This document shows, in pieces, positions 15,363-24,271 of a stretch of DNA of 64,000 nt. Position 1 is the stretch's first letter; each line of letters opens with the position of its first letter. Both the position numbers and the translations under genes were made by a program. The notes beneath the pieces are model-generated. The model saw only the letters and a program-made list of their open reading frames with translations, was not told the origin of the DNA and ran no database searches. This DNA comes from Arenicella xantha (GTDB lineage Bacteria; Pseudomonadota; Gammaproteobacteria; Arenicellales; Arenicellaceae): assembly GCF_003315245.1 (NCBI RefSeq), contig NZ_QNRT01000001.1:440963-504962 (forward strand). Direction: 5' to 3'.

Positions 15363-18059
15363 CTAAAAGTTGGCGCGAACACCAGCAAAATACTGACGTC
15401 CGGTATTGTTGTATTCACGAATTAAGTTTTGCGACCCATTACCAGTGGTAAATAAGCGCTCGTCTTCGTCCGTTAAGTTGATTATTTCAAACGTGAAGGT
15501 GACTAAGTCATTCAGATTATAAAAGGCGCTGAAATCAACATGCGTTGGGCCCGTTGTATTCTCTGAAAAGTTACCGTTACTACCGATGTTGCGCGTTACA
15601 TAATCATCACGATTGTTTAACGAAATCCGCGCACCGAATTGATCAACTTCATAATACAAAGTGAAGTTATACGAATTCTCAGACAAGCCAGGAAGTGGCG
15701 CAATGGTTGGAATATCGTCGCGAGTGACGATTGTTTCTGCCTCAACATGCGAGTAGTTGGCAATCACACCCAGATTACTAAGCGCACCCGGTAAAAAGGT
15801 CAGACCTTGTTGATAAGCAATTTCAAAGCCATCCAACTCAGTGCCTTCGGTATTTGACGAGCTGCTGTAGCGCCAGATTAAACTAGGGTCCAACAAGCCT
15901 GGTTGGGTCGGATAAATCGATGCAATCACTGCCGCGTCTTCAGCACGCAATGGCTCAAAGCTTGTTGGCGATGAAATAAAGCTATCAATATCCTTCTTAA
16001 AATAACTAAATGCTAGCAATGCATCTTCGCCAAAATACCATTCGGCACTCAAGTTGATGTCGTCTGACACCAATGGCTCAAGTTGCGAATTGCCACCACT
16101 TACCGTGAAATTCACATCCGAATAAGCTTTAGACGGTGCCAAGCTAGTTAGATCTGGACGCGTCATGGTGCGTGCCAGCCCCGCTCTCAACACTAGCTTC
16201 TCGGTAACATCGTACGCCAAGTTCAATGATGGCAAGAACTCACTGTAATCATTAGTTTCAACGTTCGGCGTATTCACATCCAAGAAGCCGGTTGCCGTAA
16301 CATCAGTCGAAACATAACGACCACCAAGGTTAACTCTTAGGCCTCGTCCGGCAAGCTCAGTATCGAGATTGTAGTCAACATAGAGACCAGTCGTTTCTTC
16401 CTCAATCTGCCAAGTTGGTACGCCAGGTCCACGACGTGCAATGTATGCTCCCTGACCAAATGCTGGTACCGCCTTATCGAAATCTAAGACCAAGAAGTTC
16501 AACTCAGTGGCGCTTCCATAGCTACCAGAATCAGTATAAGTGAATATTTTACCTAGGTCGGCTAGGTTTCTAGGGTCATTCGATACACGATCCGCCTCAA
16601 CTGCATCGACCACCCGATCATTCATGATCGCACCAATTTTCAAGCTGCTCGAATCATTGAGCTGCCAATCAAAATCCAATCGTAGCGTATCGTTTTGTCG
16701 GTCGATGTTGTTACTGCGGAGCTGCTCGCCGTCTAAGATTTCAAAATTAGCAACACTGGTTACATCAATATCGTAATCAATGGCCGCCACGTTTTCATTT
16801 TGAGTGAAATCATAAGAGAAGTTTGTACCGGTTGGTGTCTCAATATTCACGCGGAAAATTTCGCCAGCATAATCAGAGCTTGCGGTACCAACCATACCGC
16901 TAAGTGACATACTGTCATTTAGGTCGTATTCGAAATCAACGGTAAATTGATCAAACGATGTTTCATCGATAGTTTGACGACTCTCAGTACGCAGACCAAC
17001 ACCATCAAAATTGCCCGCTAGCGCGACGATGCCGGTGCCATCCAGAGTCACCGCATTCGGTGTGATAGCTGGATAACCATAGCCGCCACTGCGTCTAAAT
17101 TCACCAAACGAGTTATAGCTATCGGTTTGCGAATCAAATTCAGAATGCACCCAGTTGACGCCTAACGTTAGCGCTTCAGAAGGTCGGAATTGCAATGCAC
17201 CACTTACGCCCAAGCGATCTTGCTCGTGACGAAAGCTGTCTTGTCGAGGCAGACGTGGAAACCATACTTCACGCAGGTCGACACCATTTAAAACGTTATT
17301 TGCCGCGAAGTCTTGGTCTGGTTGTGCCCAACGAACCGTTCCGAAACCGTCTTGGAACGTCGTGCGCTCGGTATAAGCAACCGACAATAAATAGCCAAAC
17401 GTTTCGTCTTCATTAGTATTGCTAATCGTGGCGGTAACACGAGGATCTGATTCTTCAGATAGATCATTGTAACCAAGCTGAGCTGACACCGAAGCATTCA
17501 TGCCCGGCTTGTCTAGCGGTCGAACTGTATAGAGGTCGATATTACCAGCGATACCACCTTCTTCTATAGAGGCCGTCGGCGACTTATTAACATCAATTCG
17601 ACTAAACAGCTCTGCCGAGAAAACATTGAAGTCAAAATTACGACCACGGTTTGTGCCGCCGGAACTGTCTAAACCACCGGTAGAGGCTGGCACTTCCATG
17701 CCATTGAGTGTCACGTGTGTAAAACCAGCACCTAAACCACGAAGTGAAACTTGGCGACCCTCGCCACCTTGACGTACGATCGCAACTCCTGGGATTCGTT
17801 GGATTGCTTCAGCAAGGTTCAAGTCAGGCATTTTGCCTATGTCCTCAGTGACAATACTCTCACGAGCATTGACGGCATCTCGCTTCAAGGCAGTCGCCCT
17901 CTGCAAGCTAGCACGGAATCCAGTTACCACTACTTCTTCTAAAGTTTCACCTTGTGGCTCTACGTCCTGAGCGTAAGCTGGTATTGCCGACGCAACCAAC
18001 AGCCCGCTGCTGGCCATTAACGCAATTGCACGGGATATTGAATTTAACCGGTGTCGCAT
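15363..18059 (-). CDS. TonB-dependent outer-membrane receptor (TIGR01782-like), probable oligogalacturonide importer
   Basis: An 898-residue outer-membrane active transporter. A signal peptide (MRHRLNSISRAIALMASSGL, cut near AYA) is followed by a TonB-box-like stretch LEEVVVTGFRASLQRA. The plug domain (about 60-170) has the family segments VTEDIGKMPDLNLAEAIQRI and VSLRGLGAGFTHVTLNG. The beta-barrel ends with Phe in FAGVRANF, as needed for BAM assembly. The FRASLQ-type start is typical of the Xanthomonas/Caulobacter TonB receptor subfamily linked to plant polysaccharides. It is alone in its transcription unit, with its own terminator and a strong LacI-type operator 137 bp upstream. The ligand is inferred from the flanking pectin genes. 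Confidence 0.93.
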   Translation of the reverse strand: MRHRLNSISRAIALMASSGLLVASAIPAYAQDVEPQGETLEEVVVTGFRASLQRATALKRDAVNARESIVTEDIGKMPDLNLAEAIQRIPGVAIVRQGGEGRQVSLRGLGAGFTHVTLNGMEVPASTGGLDSSGGTNRGRNFDFNVFSAELFSRIDVNKSPTASIEEGGIAGNIDLYTVRPLDKPGMNASVSAQLGYNDLSEESDPRVTATISNTNEDETFGYLLSVAYTERTTFQDGFGTVRWAQPDQDFAANNVLNGVDLREVWFPRLPRQDSFRHEQDRLGVSGALQFRPSEALTLGVNWVHSEFDSQTDSYNSFGEFRRSGGYGYPAITPNAVTLDGTGIVALAGNFDGVGLRTESRQTIDETSFDQFTVDFEYDLNDSMSLSGMVGTASSDYAGEIFRVNIETPTGTNFSYDFTQNENVAAIDYDIDVTSVANFEILDGEQLRSNNIDRQNDTLRLDFDWQLNDSSSLKIGAIMNDRVVDAVEADRVSNDPRNLADLGKIFTYTDSGSYGSATELNFLVLDFDKAVPAFGQGAYIARRGPGVPTWQIEEETTGLYVDYNLDTELAGRGLRVNLGGRYVSTDVTATGFLDVNTPNVETNDYSEFLPSLNLAYDVTEKLVLRAGLARTMTRPDLTSLAPSKAYSDVNFTVSGGNSQLEPLVSDDINLSAEWYFGEDALLAFSYFKKDIDSFISSPTSFEPLRAEDAAVIASIYPTQPGLLDPSLIWRYSSSSNTEGTELDGFEIAYQQGLTFLPGALSNLGVIANYSHVEAETIVTRDDIPTIAPLPGLSENSYNFTLYYEVDQFGARISLNNRDDYVTRNIGSNGNFSENTTGPTHVDFSAFYNLNDLVTFTFEIINLTDEDERLFTTGNGSQNLIREYNNTGRQYFAGVRANF

Positions 18060-18361
18060 GTTTTTCTCCTCTGGTTTATCGAAATTTTTAATACTTATTA
18101 AGGGCGGTTGAAACTGCTCTATTTATTCTGGGTAATGACACTCATACCCTAATGGAATGACATGATTCACAAATTTTAAGGAAATTGCAAGCAATAAATG
18201 CCATCGGTGGCATTTTTGTTTTTAGAGCATAAATATCACCAAAAATATCCCTAAGCGATTGAGCAATCACTAAAAACCATTGATATTAATGAGCTTATGC
18301 TTCATTTTATAGTCGTTACAATCACCCTAAACGCGACCTTAATAGACAGCCTGTCTGGTAT
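18060..18361. other. Intergenic control region between the TonB receptor and lacI-type gene
   Basis: A 302-bp stretch (part of the full 486-bp divergent gap) with no convincing gene. It is AT-rich and holds LacI-type operator site 2 (18196-18215). The minus-strand segment near 18060-18070 (rc of TTTTTCTCCTCT) supplies an AGAGGAG ribosome site for the receptor gene. No clear sigma70 promoter can be assigned by eye. Confidence 0.5.
18196..18215. promoter_or_regulatory. LacI-type operator, site 2 (TonB receptor)
   Basis: The 20-bp sequence AAATGCCATCGGTGGCATTT is almost a perfect palindrome (9 of 10 positions symmetric, centre 18205/18206). It shares the GC(C/T)A(C/T)CGGT(G/A)GC core of the other three sites and is the most symmetric of them. 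It is placed to control the TonB receptor gene. Confidence 0.75.
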
Positions 18362-18373
18362 ATGCAAGTCGCA

Positions 18374-18538
18374 ATGAAATTATCCAGAGCATTTTTGCTA
18401 TCGGTAGCAATTAGCTTTCTTAGCCAAACTCACGCTGTAATAAGGCACAGAGATGTATTTCCATTAGAATACGAGCGGCAGCGCCCAAACGACGCTAGAC
18501 TAAGCGATATAAGACTGATATTTCGCAATCAACAATGA
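18374..18538 (+). CDS. Possible small exported peptide upstream of the regulator
   Basis: A 54-codon frame begins MKLSRAFLLSVAISFLSQTHA, which looks like a complete signal peptide, followed by about 33 mostly charged residues ending RNQQ. An alternative ATG lies at 18362. It stops eight bases before the LacI-family start. There is no good ribosome site, and operator site 3 lies inside the signal-peptide codons. It could be a remnant of a lost exported enzyme, a leader peptide, or a chance frame. I do not recognise the mature part. Confidence 0.25.
   Translation: MKLSRAFLLSVAISFLSQTHAVIRHRDVFPLEYERQRPNDARLSDIRLIFRNQQ
18393..18412. promoter_or_regulatory. LacI-type operator, site 3 (regulator gene)
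   Basis: The core TTGCTATCGGTAGCAA is palindromic apart from the base beside the centre; the 20-bp site is symmetric at 7 of 10 positions (centre 18402/18403). It lies 134 bp before the regulator start and probably mediates autoregulation, or acts with site 2 through looping (centre distance 197 bp). Confidence 0.7.
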
Positions 18539-18545
18539 CGATGCA

Positions 18546-19577
18546 ATGAACGATCTAAGAGACAAAAAGGCAACCATTAATGACGTTGCGCGACTCGCTG
18601 AAGTGTCCAAGCGGACAGTCTCACGAGTAATCAACAAGTCTACGAAAGTGGGCGAGAAGACGCGCGTTCGTGTGCAAAAAATCATGGATGATCTGGATTA
18701 CAGCCCAAATGCGCAGGCACGCGGCCTCGCGGCTAGACGCTCATATTTGCTCGGCCTGATCTACGATAACCCCGATGCCTTGTACATTAATGACGTACAG
18801 CGGGGCGTGTTAAGCATTTGCCGTGAATTCGGTTATGAACTTGTGGTTCACCCCTGTGACATGACATCTGATCGATTAATCGATGAAGCTGTAAGCTTTG
18901 TTAACCGCTCGAAACTCGATGGGGTTGTTATCTTGCCACCGATCTCAGAAAACAATGATCTCGCAGGCGCTCTTGGTAAAGCACACGTTAATTACGTACG
19001 CCTCGCCTCTATTGCACTCGATACCGCGGAACATGTAGTGATCTCAAATGAACGATCCGCAGCCGCAGCCATGGCTGAATACTTGGTGAGATTAGGACAC
19101 CGTCGAATTGGTTATATTGCCGGCCCCAAACGGATGCGTTCAACCCGTGAGCGGCTAGAAGGGTTTTGCGATGCGCTCGAGATGCACGGCTGCAAACCTG
19201 AACCCGATATGATCGCCTTGGGCGCCTACACATTTGAGTCTGGCATCAATTGCACACGCGAATTACTTGCCAATAAAAACCCACCAACCGCGATCTTTGC
19301 CAGTAATGACGAGATGGCAGTGGGGGCAATTAATGCCGCACAAGATATGGGATTGAAAGTGCCTGGCGACCTATCCGTGGCAGGCTTCGACGACAGTATT
19401 TTAGCATCGCGAATTATGCCGCCATTGACCACATTACGCCGCCCAGTGCAAGAGATGGCTAGACTAGCGACATCAAAACTGATTGCTTCCATTGATGGTC
19501 GCAAGGAAGAAGCAAGCAGTTCGGTCATGCTCGTGCCCTCCTTGATCAAGCGCCAATCGACTCAGGCAATCGACTAA
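18546..19577 (+). CDS. LacI-family transcriptional regulator of the pectin/galacturonate genes
   Basis: A 343-residue repressor. The N-terminal helix-turn-helix (residues 9-60, ATINDVARLAEVSKRTVSRV and the hinge helix SPNAQARGLAARRS) is complete. The rest is the periplasmic-binding-protein-like effector domain, with YLVRLGHRRIGYIAGP, AIFASNDEMAVGAI and DLSVAGFDDSILAS in the usual order. It lies between the TonB receptor and the GH28-uxaACB operon, among four copies of one palindrome, so it is the obvious candidate for that operator. The effector is probably KDG, galacturonate or a related uronate; the sequence does not show which. Confidence 0.92.
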   Translation: MNDLRDKKATINDVARLAEVSKRTVSRVINKSTKVGEKTRVRVQKIMDDLDYSPNAQARGLAARRSYLLGLIYDNPDALYINDVQRGVLSICREFGYELVVHPCDMTSDRLIDEAVSFVNRSKLDGVVILPPISENNDLAGALGKAHVNYVRLASIALDTAEHVVISNERSAAAAMAEYLVRLGHRRIGYIAGPKRMRSTRERLEGFCDALEMHGCKPEPDMIALGAYTFESGINCTRELLANKNPPTAIFASNDEMAVGAINAAQDMGLKVPGDLSVAGFDDSILASRIMPPLTTLRRPVQEMARLATSKLIASIDGRKEEASSSVMLVPSLIKRQSTQAID

Positions 19578-19915
19578 CATTTGATGACTTAAACGACTCA
19601 CCACCCCACCCAATCTATTTCGAATAAGTCATCAGATGAGTAAAGCCAGAGTGCTTATCATCGCTATTTCCTAGATTAATTTTTTTACCGCTGTGCTCCA
19701 GCAGCACATTTGATTCTCACGCATCGATTACAACTTGAGATCGTGCGTAAGCGCTAGCAGACCAAGCCGCCCCTCGACAGCGCAGCACTGGCACAAACCT
19801 GAAAGCTTCGAATATTAGTTTGCATTGAAATATTGCCACCGGTAGCAAAAAACACTATCCTTGCACCTCAAATCTAAATTGATGGCAAATTTCAACCCAA
19901 TCGAGTAAATCCTTT
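19578..19915. other. 338-bp intergenic region before the second GH28 gene
   Basis: No gene was found. It contains LacI-type operator site 4 (19831-19850). A TTGAAA at 19825-19830 directly before the operator is a possible -35. The ribosome site before ATG 19916 is poor (ATCCTTT). No terminator for the upstream regulator was recognised. Confidence 0.5.
19831..19850. promoter_or_regulatory. LacI-type operator, site 4 (GH28-uxaACB operon)
   Basis: TATTGCCACCGGTAGCAAAA is palindromic at 8 of 10 positions (centre 19840/19841). It contains the 14-bp core GCCACCGGTAGCAA found also at site 1. It lies 66 bp before the second GH28 start, in promoter position. Confidence 0.75.
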
Positions 19916-21355
19916 ATGGCTAATAAAATGCGTCGCGCGGTGTTAACGGGACTGACTGGAGCTTCTATCGCGCCGTCATTTTTTATCGCTGGCTGTGCTA
20001 AAAGCACGCCGCAATCACCCAACGACCCTTGGTTACTCGCCACTTCGATACGGGCTCGAATACAGCTGCCAATTATTCCCGACAGCGAATTTGTTATTAC
20101 CGATTTTGGTGCCAAAGGCGACGGCAAGCATGACAACACCGGCGCTATAAGCCGCGCGATCGCGGCGGCAACCAAAGCTGGCGGAGGCCGTGTAACAGTG
20201 CCTGAGGGCACCTTTATGACCGGCCCAATACATTTACAAGATCGCATAGACCTACATGTAAAGAAAGGCGCTACGCTGTCATTTATACCTGAACCTGATC
20301 GCTATTTGCCGGCCGTTTTCACGCGCTGGGAAGGCGTGGAGTTTATGGGCTTATCGCCCCTTATTTATGCGTATGGAAAATCCGACATCGCTGTTAGTGG
20401 CCAAGGAAGATTGGTCGGCGGAGCGGATGACACGCATTGGTGGCCATGGAAAGGGATTAAAAACCCCACCTCTGAAACTAACCAAAACAGTGCTCGTAAG
20501 CAGCTCTTCATTGAAGCTGAGCAAGGGGTTCCGCCAGAGCAACGAGATTATGCTAAAGGCGCTTACTTGCGCCCTCCATTCATCCAGTTCTATAAGTGCA
20601 ACAACATTTTGATCGAAGACGTCACGATCACGGCATCACCCTTCTGGCTAATAAACCCCGTTCTTTCGAACAGCATTACGGTTCGCGGCGTTACCTGCCA
20701 CAGCTACGGACCGAATAACGACGGCTGCAATCCAGAATCGTGTAACAACGTGCTAATCGAGAACTGCCTATTTGACACCGGCGATGACTGTATCGCAATA
20801 AAATCTGGTCGCAACGCCGATGGGCGTCGAATTAATGTGCCGTCGCAAAATATTATTGTTGCCAACTGCAGCATGAAAGCCGGGCACGGCGGCGTGGTAA
20901 TGGGCAGCGAGCTGTCCGGCGGAATCAAGAACATTTTTGTCGAACACTGCAAAATGAGCAGTCCTGACTTATGGAGCAGCATTCGTATCAAAACCAATGC
21001 TATGCGTGGCGGCGGCGTCACCAACCTAAATGTACGTCACATTGATATCGGCACGGTACGAGACATGCTGTTAATCAATTACTACTACGAGGAAGGCGAA
21101 GCTGGCGACTTTACTCCAGTCGTCAACGGACTGACGTTTGACCATATTCATTGCGCGAATGCTCAACGCATTTTAAATGTACGCGGTTTCAAACATGCAC
21201 AAATTCAGAACATTGCGTTAAACCACATCACTATTGACCACGCCGAAAAGCCGTCAATCGTTGAAAACGTCAGTGATATACGGTTTCAAAACATGTCGGT
21301 TGACGGCAAAGCGATTAATAGCCTTGACGATTTAGCCACGGAGACCGCGTCGTGA
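19916..21355 (+). CDS. GH28 polygalacturonase (intact motifs), predicted lipoprotein
   Basis: A 479-residue GH28 enzyme that would release galacturonic acid from (oligo)galacturonan. The N-terminus MANKMRRAVLTGLTG runs to IAGC (Cys27), a good lipobox, so it is likely anchored in the envelope facing the periplasm or surface. FGAKGDGKHDNTGAI marks the fold start. All four GH28 motifs are present: NND (267-269), GDD (289-291), GHG (323-325) and RIK in SIRIKTNAMRGG. It is first in the uxaA-uxaC-reductase operon and overlaps uxaA by four bases, so its product (galacturonate) is matched to the downstream catabolic genes. Exo action is suggested by this context and by the resemblance to bacterial exo-GH28 proteins. 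Confidence 0.92.
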   Translation: MANKMRRAVLTGLTGASIAPSFFIAGCAKSTPQSPNDPWLLATSIRARIQLPIIPDSEFVITDFGAKGDGKHDNTGAISRAIAAATKAGGGRVTVPEGTFMTGPIHLQDRIDLHVKKGATLSFIPEPDRYLPAVFTRWEGVEFMGLSPLIYAYGKSDIAVSGQGRLVGGADDTHWWPWKGIKNPTSETNQNSARKQLFIEAEQGVPPEQRDYAKGAYLRPPFIQFYKCNNILIEDVTITASPFWLINPVLSNSITVRGVTCHSYGPNNDGCNPESCNNVLIENCLFDTGDDCIAIKSGRNADGRRINVPSQNIIVANCSMKAGHGGVVMGSELSGGIKNIFVEHCKMSSPDLWSSIRIKTNAMRGGGVTNLNVRHIDIGTVRDMLLINYYYEEGEAGDFTPVVNGLTFDHIHCANAQRILNVRGFKHAQIQNIALNHITIDHAEKPSIVENVSDIRFQNMSVDGKAINSLDDLATETAS

Positions 21356-22815
21356 AAGCCTTAAAAGTACATCAGCTCGACAACGTTGGTGTTGCGCTTG
21401 AGAACCTTGCCGGTGGCGAAGAAGTACTAGGGCTGCAGTTAACGCAGGCTATTCCTAAAGGTCATAAATTCGCGTTGAGCGACATCGCAAAAGACCAAGC
21501 GATCTTAAAGTATGGCCACCCCATTGGCCGCACCACCGAGACTATAAGCGCGGGGGCACACGTTCACAGCCACAACCTAGTAACAGCACTAACTAGCGGC
21601 GATGCTTATCACTATCAACCGGCGGACAAACCTGCGCTCTCGCATACCCACACTGACACATTTGAAGGCTACCTGCGCAGCAATGGCCGCGCCGGAACAC
21701 GTAATGAAATATGGGTACTAAATACCGTTGGCTGCGTTAATGCGACCGCCGCTCGAGTTGCAACAAGCAGTCGAGCAAGTGGCGCTGTGGAGGGAATACA
21801 TGCATTCTCGCACCCATTTGGATGCAGTCAATTAGGTGACGACCTAGACCATACTCGAAAAATACTGGCCGCACTGGCTTCGCACCCCAACGCTGGCGGG
21901 GTTGTCATCATCGGCTTGGGTTGTGAGAACAATCAATTAGACCGTCTACTTGAAACCGTAGATCCCACGGTGAAGCAGCGCATTCGTTCGTTTAGCGCCC
22001 AGCGCGTACAAGATGAAGAGCTAAGCGGGCTTGATGCCGTGCAAGAGCTAATGGAGATCATGTCTGAAGACAAGCGCGAAACGCTTCCTACTTCACTGCT
22101 GACGCTGGGCATGAAATGCGGCGGATCGGATGCATTTTCAGGCCTCACTGCCAATCCGTTGGTTGGTCAAATGACCGATCGCGTCACCGCCCAAGGTGGC
22201 CGCGCGATACTTACAGAAGTACCCGAGATGTTTGGTGCTGAACAACTATTGATGAATCGAGCTGAAACTCCAGAGGTGTATCAGCAAACTGTGGAATTAA
22301 TTGAAGAATTCAAGCGCTACTTCACCGCCAATCATCAACCGGTATCCGAAAACCCATCGCCTGGGAATATCGAAGGTGGTATTACCACCCTTGAAGAAAA
22401 ATCATTGGGCGCGATTCAAAAAGGCGGCGTAGCAACGGTAAACGATGTTATTGACTATGGCGAACAAGTCACTAAAGCCGGACTAAGCTTACTCCAAGGC
22501 CCAGGTAACGATGCCGTGTCATCAACCGCACTGACCGCCGCCGGCGCTAACCTCATTCTTTTTACCACCGGCCGAGGCACACCATTAGGGTTCCCCGTTC
22601 CGACCATGAAGATAGCCTCAAATAGTACGCTCGCGACCGACAAATCGCGCTGGATAGATTTCAATGCTGGCGCGCTGCTTGACGGCGAATCGTTAACAGC
22701 CGTTGCTGACGCACTGTGGCAACAAATTTTGCGCACCGCATCAGGCGAACCAAGTCGAAATGAAACAAATGGCTACCGCGAAATAGCCTTGTGGAAAACC
22801 GGCGTAACGCTCTGA
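21352..22815 (+). CDS. uxaA: Altronate dehydratase (full-length, SAF plus catalytic domain)
   Basis: Dehydrates D-altronate to KDG in the galacturonate pathway. The start is GTG 21352, overlapping the GH28 stop (GTGA). Residues about 1-95 form the SAF-like N-terminal domain and about 105-480 the UxaA/GarD catalytic part. Family segments seen are GYLRSNGRAGTRNEIWVLNTVGCVN, HPFGCSQLGDD, GLGCENNQ, LKCGGSDAFSG-type (GMKCGGSDAFSGLTANP) and FTTGRGTPLGFPVPTMKIASN. Cysteines in these blocks are the likely Fe ligands. The 487-residue length is normal. It is followed by uxaC after 34 bp. Confidence 0.94.
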   Translation: MKALKVHQLDNVGVALENLAGGEEVLGLQLTQAIPKGHKFALSDIAKDQAILKYGHPIGRTTETISAGAHVHSHNLVTALTSGDAYHYQPADKPALSHTHTDTFEGYLRSNGRAGTRNEIWVLNTVGCVNATAARVATSSRASGAVEGIHAFSHPFGCSQLGDDLDHTRKILAALASHPNAGGVVIIGLGCENNQLDRLLETVDPTVKQRIRSFSAQRVQDEELSGLDAVQELMEIMSEDKRETLPTSLLTLGMKCGGSDAFSGLTANPLVGQMTDRVTAQGGRAILTEVPEMFGAEQLLMNRAETPEVYQQTVELIEEFKRYFTANHQPVSENPSPGNIEGGITTLEEKSLGAIQKGGVATVNDVIDYGEQVTKAGLSLLQGPGNDAVSSTALTAAGANLILFTTGRGTPLGFPVPTMKIASNSTLATDKSRWIDFNAGALLDGESLTAVADALWQQILRTASGEPSRNETNGYREIALWKTGVTL

Positions 22816-22849
22816 ACATACATAACGACAACAAAACATAAACGCAATC

Positions 22850-24271
22850 ATGAATACAGTAACTAACATTCTGCTCGACCCTGATCGATTGTTTCCGGCT
22901 GACCAAAAAACCCGCAACATTGCTCGAGAGCTGTATGAGCCAATCGCCAATTTGCCAATCATCAGTCCTCATGGCCACACAGACCCCAGCTGGTTTGCGA
23001 ATAACGACTGTTTTCCTGATGCGACTAGCCTACTACTAATTCCCGATCACTATCTGTTTAGGATGTTGTATTCACAAGGAATTTCAATGGAAAGCCTAGG
23101 CGTGCCAAGGATTGACGGCGGCGAAGTCGAAACCGATACCCGTAAGATCTGGCAAGTATTCGCTGCGAACTATCATCTGTATCGTGGTACGCCATCGTCC
23201 ATGTGGATGGATCATGTATTTCACAGCGTGTTTGGCTTAACAGAACCGTTTTCGAGCGAAACAGCCGATTCATTCTATGATTTCATTACAGCGGAACTAC
23301 AAACCGACGCATATCGGCCGCGCGCGCTGTTGGATCGCTTTAATATTGAATTGATTGCCACTACCGAGGGCGCCACGGACCCATTGACGCACCACCGAGC
23401 TATTGCTGGCAGCCCATGGGCTAAACGAGTCATCACTACCTTCCGTCCTGATGATGCGACCGATCCGGATCGCGATGATTTTGTTGCAAATGTTGCACAA
23501 TTGGCTGACATCACCGGTGAAGACACCAGTCACTGGCAAGGCTATTTAAACGCGCTTCGTGCTCGACGTGCAACCTTTAGAGAGTTTGGCGCCACGGCGA
23601 CGGACCATGGCCACCCCACGGCGGCCACTGCTGATTTGTCAAACTCTGAGTGCGAAGCACTATTTAAGCGCTGTTTATCAGGGCAAGCCAGCATGTCAGA
23701 TGCCGAACTGTTTCGTGCGCAAATCCTAACTGAAATGGCAGGAATGAGCATAGAAGATGGTATGGTCATGCAAATTCATGCCGGTGCTCGACGTAATATA
23801 AATCAACAGGTTTTCCAACGCTTTGGCCGCGACAAAGGCGCCGACGTACCCTCGCCCACCAACTATTTGGACGGCTTAGCCCCGCTTCTCAATAAATACG
23901 GCAACGAACCCAAACTAAACATTATCTTGTTTACCTTGGATGAGACTACTTATGCACGAGAGTTAGCGCCGTTAGCCGGGCATTTCCCATGCCTCAAACT
24001 TGGCCCACCATGGTGGTTTCATGATAGCCCAGAAGGAATGTTGCGCTTTCGCCAGCAAACAACCGAGACAGCAGGTTTCTACAATACGGTTGGCTTCAAT
24101 GATGACACTCGAGCGTTCTTATCGATCCCGGCTCGACACGATGTCGCGCGCCGTATGGACTGCCGCTTTTTAGCCACACTCGTCGCAGAAGGCAGACTCC
24201 GATTACACGACGCCGAAATACTCGCCAATGATCTCAGCTACAATTTAGCCAAACAAGGCTACAAACTGTAA
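22850..24271 (+). CDS. uxaC: Glucuronate/galacturonate isomerase
   Basis: Isomerises D-galacturonate to D-tagaturonate (and D-glucuronate to D-fructuronate), the first cytoplasmic step. At 473 residues it has the typical UxaC length. Amidohydrolase-like metal and substrate motifs are visible: ISPHGHTDPSWFA near residue 40, MQIHAGARRNIN, and GPPWWFHDSPEGM. GFNDDTRAFLSIPARHDVARR near the end is a UxaC signature. Its TAA shares one base with the ATG of the next gene (TAATG), so they are translationally coupled. With uxaA and the reductase it forms a complete galacturonate-to-KDG set. Confidence 0.95.
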   Translation: MNTVTNILLDPDRLFPADQKTRNIARELYEPIANLPIISPHGHTDPSWFANNDCFPDATSLLLIPDHYLFRMLYSQGISMESLGVPRIDGGEVETDTRKIWQVFAANYHLYRGTPSSMWMDHVFHSVFGLTEPFSSETADSFYDFITAELQTDAYRPRALLDRFNIELIATTEGATDPLTHHRAIAGSPWAKRVITTFRPDDATDPDRDDFVANVAQLADITGEDTSHWQGYLNALRARRATFREFGATATDHGHPTAATADLSNSECEALFKRCLSGQASMSDAELFRAQILTEMAGMSIEDGMVMQIHAGARRNINQQVFQRFGRDKGADVPSPTNYLDGLAPLLNKYGNEPKLNIILFTLDETTYARELAPLAGHFPCLKLGPPWWFHDSPEGMLRFRQQTTETAGFYNTVGFNDDTRAFLSIPARHDVARRMDCRFLATLVAEGRLRLHDAEILANDLSYNLAKQGYKL

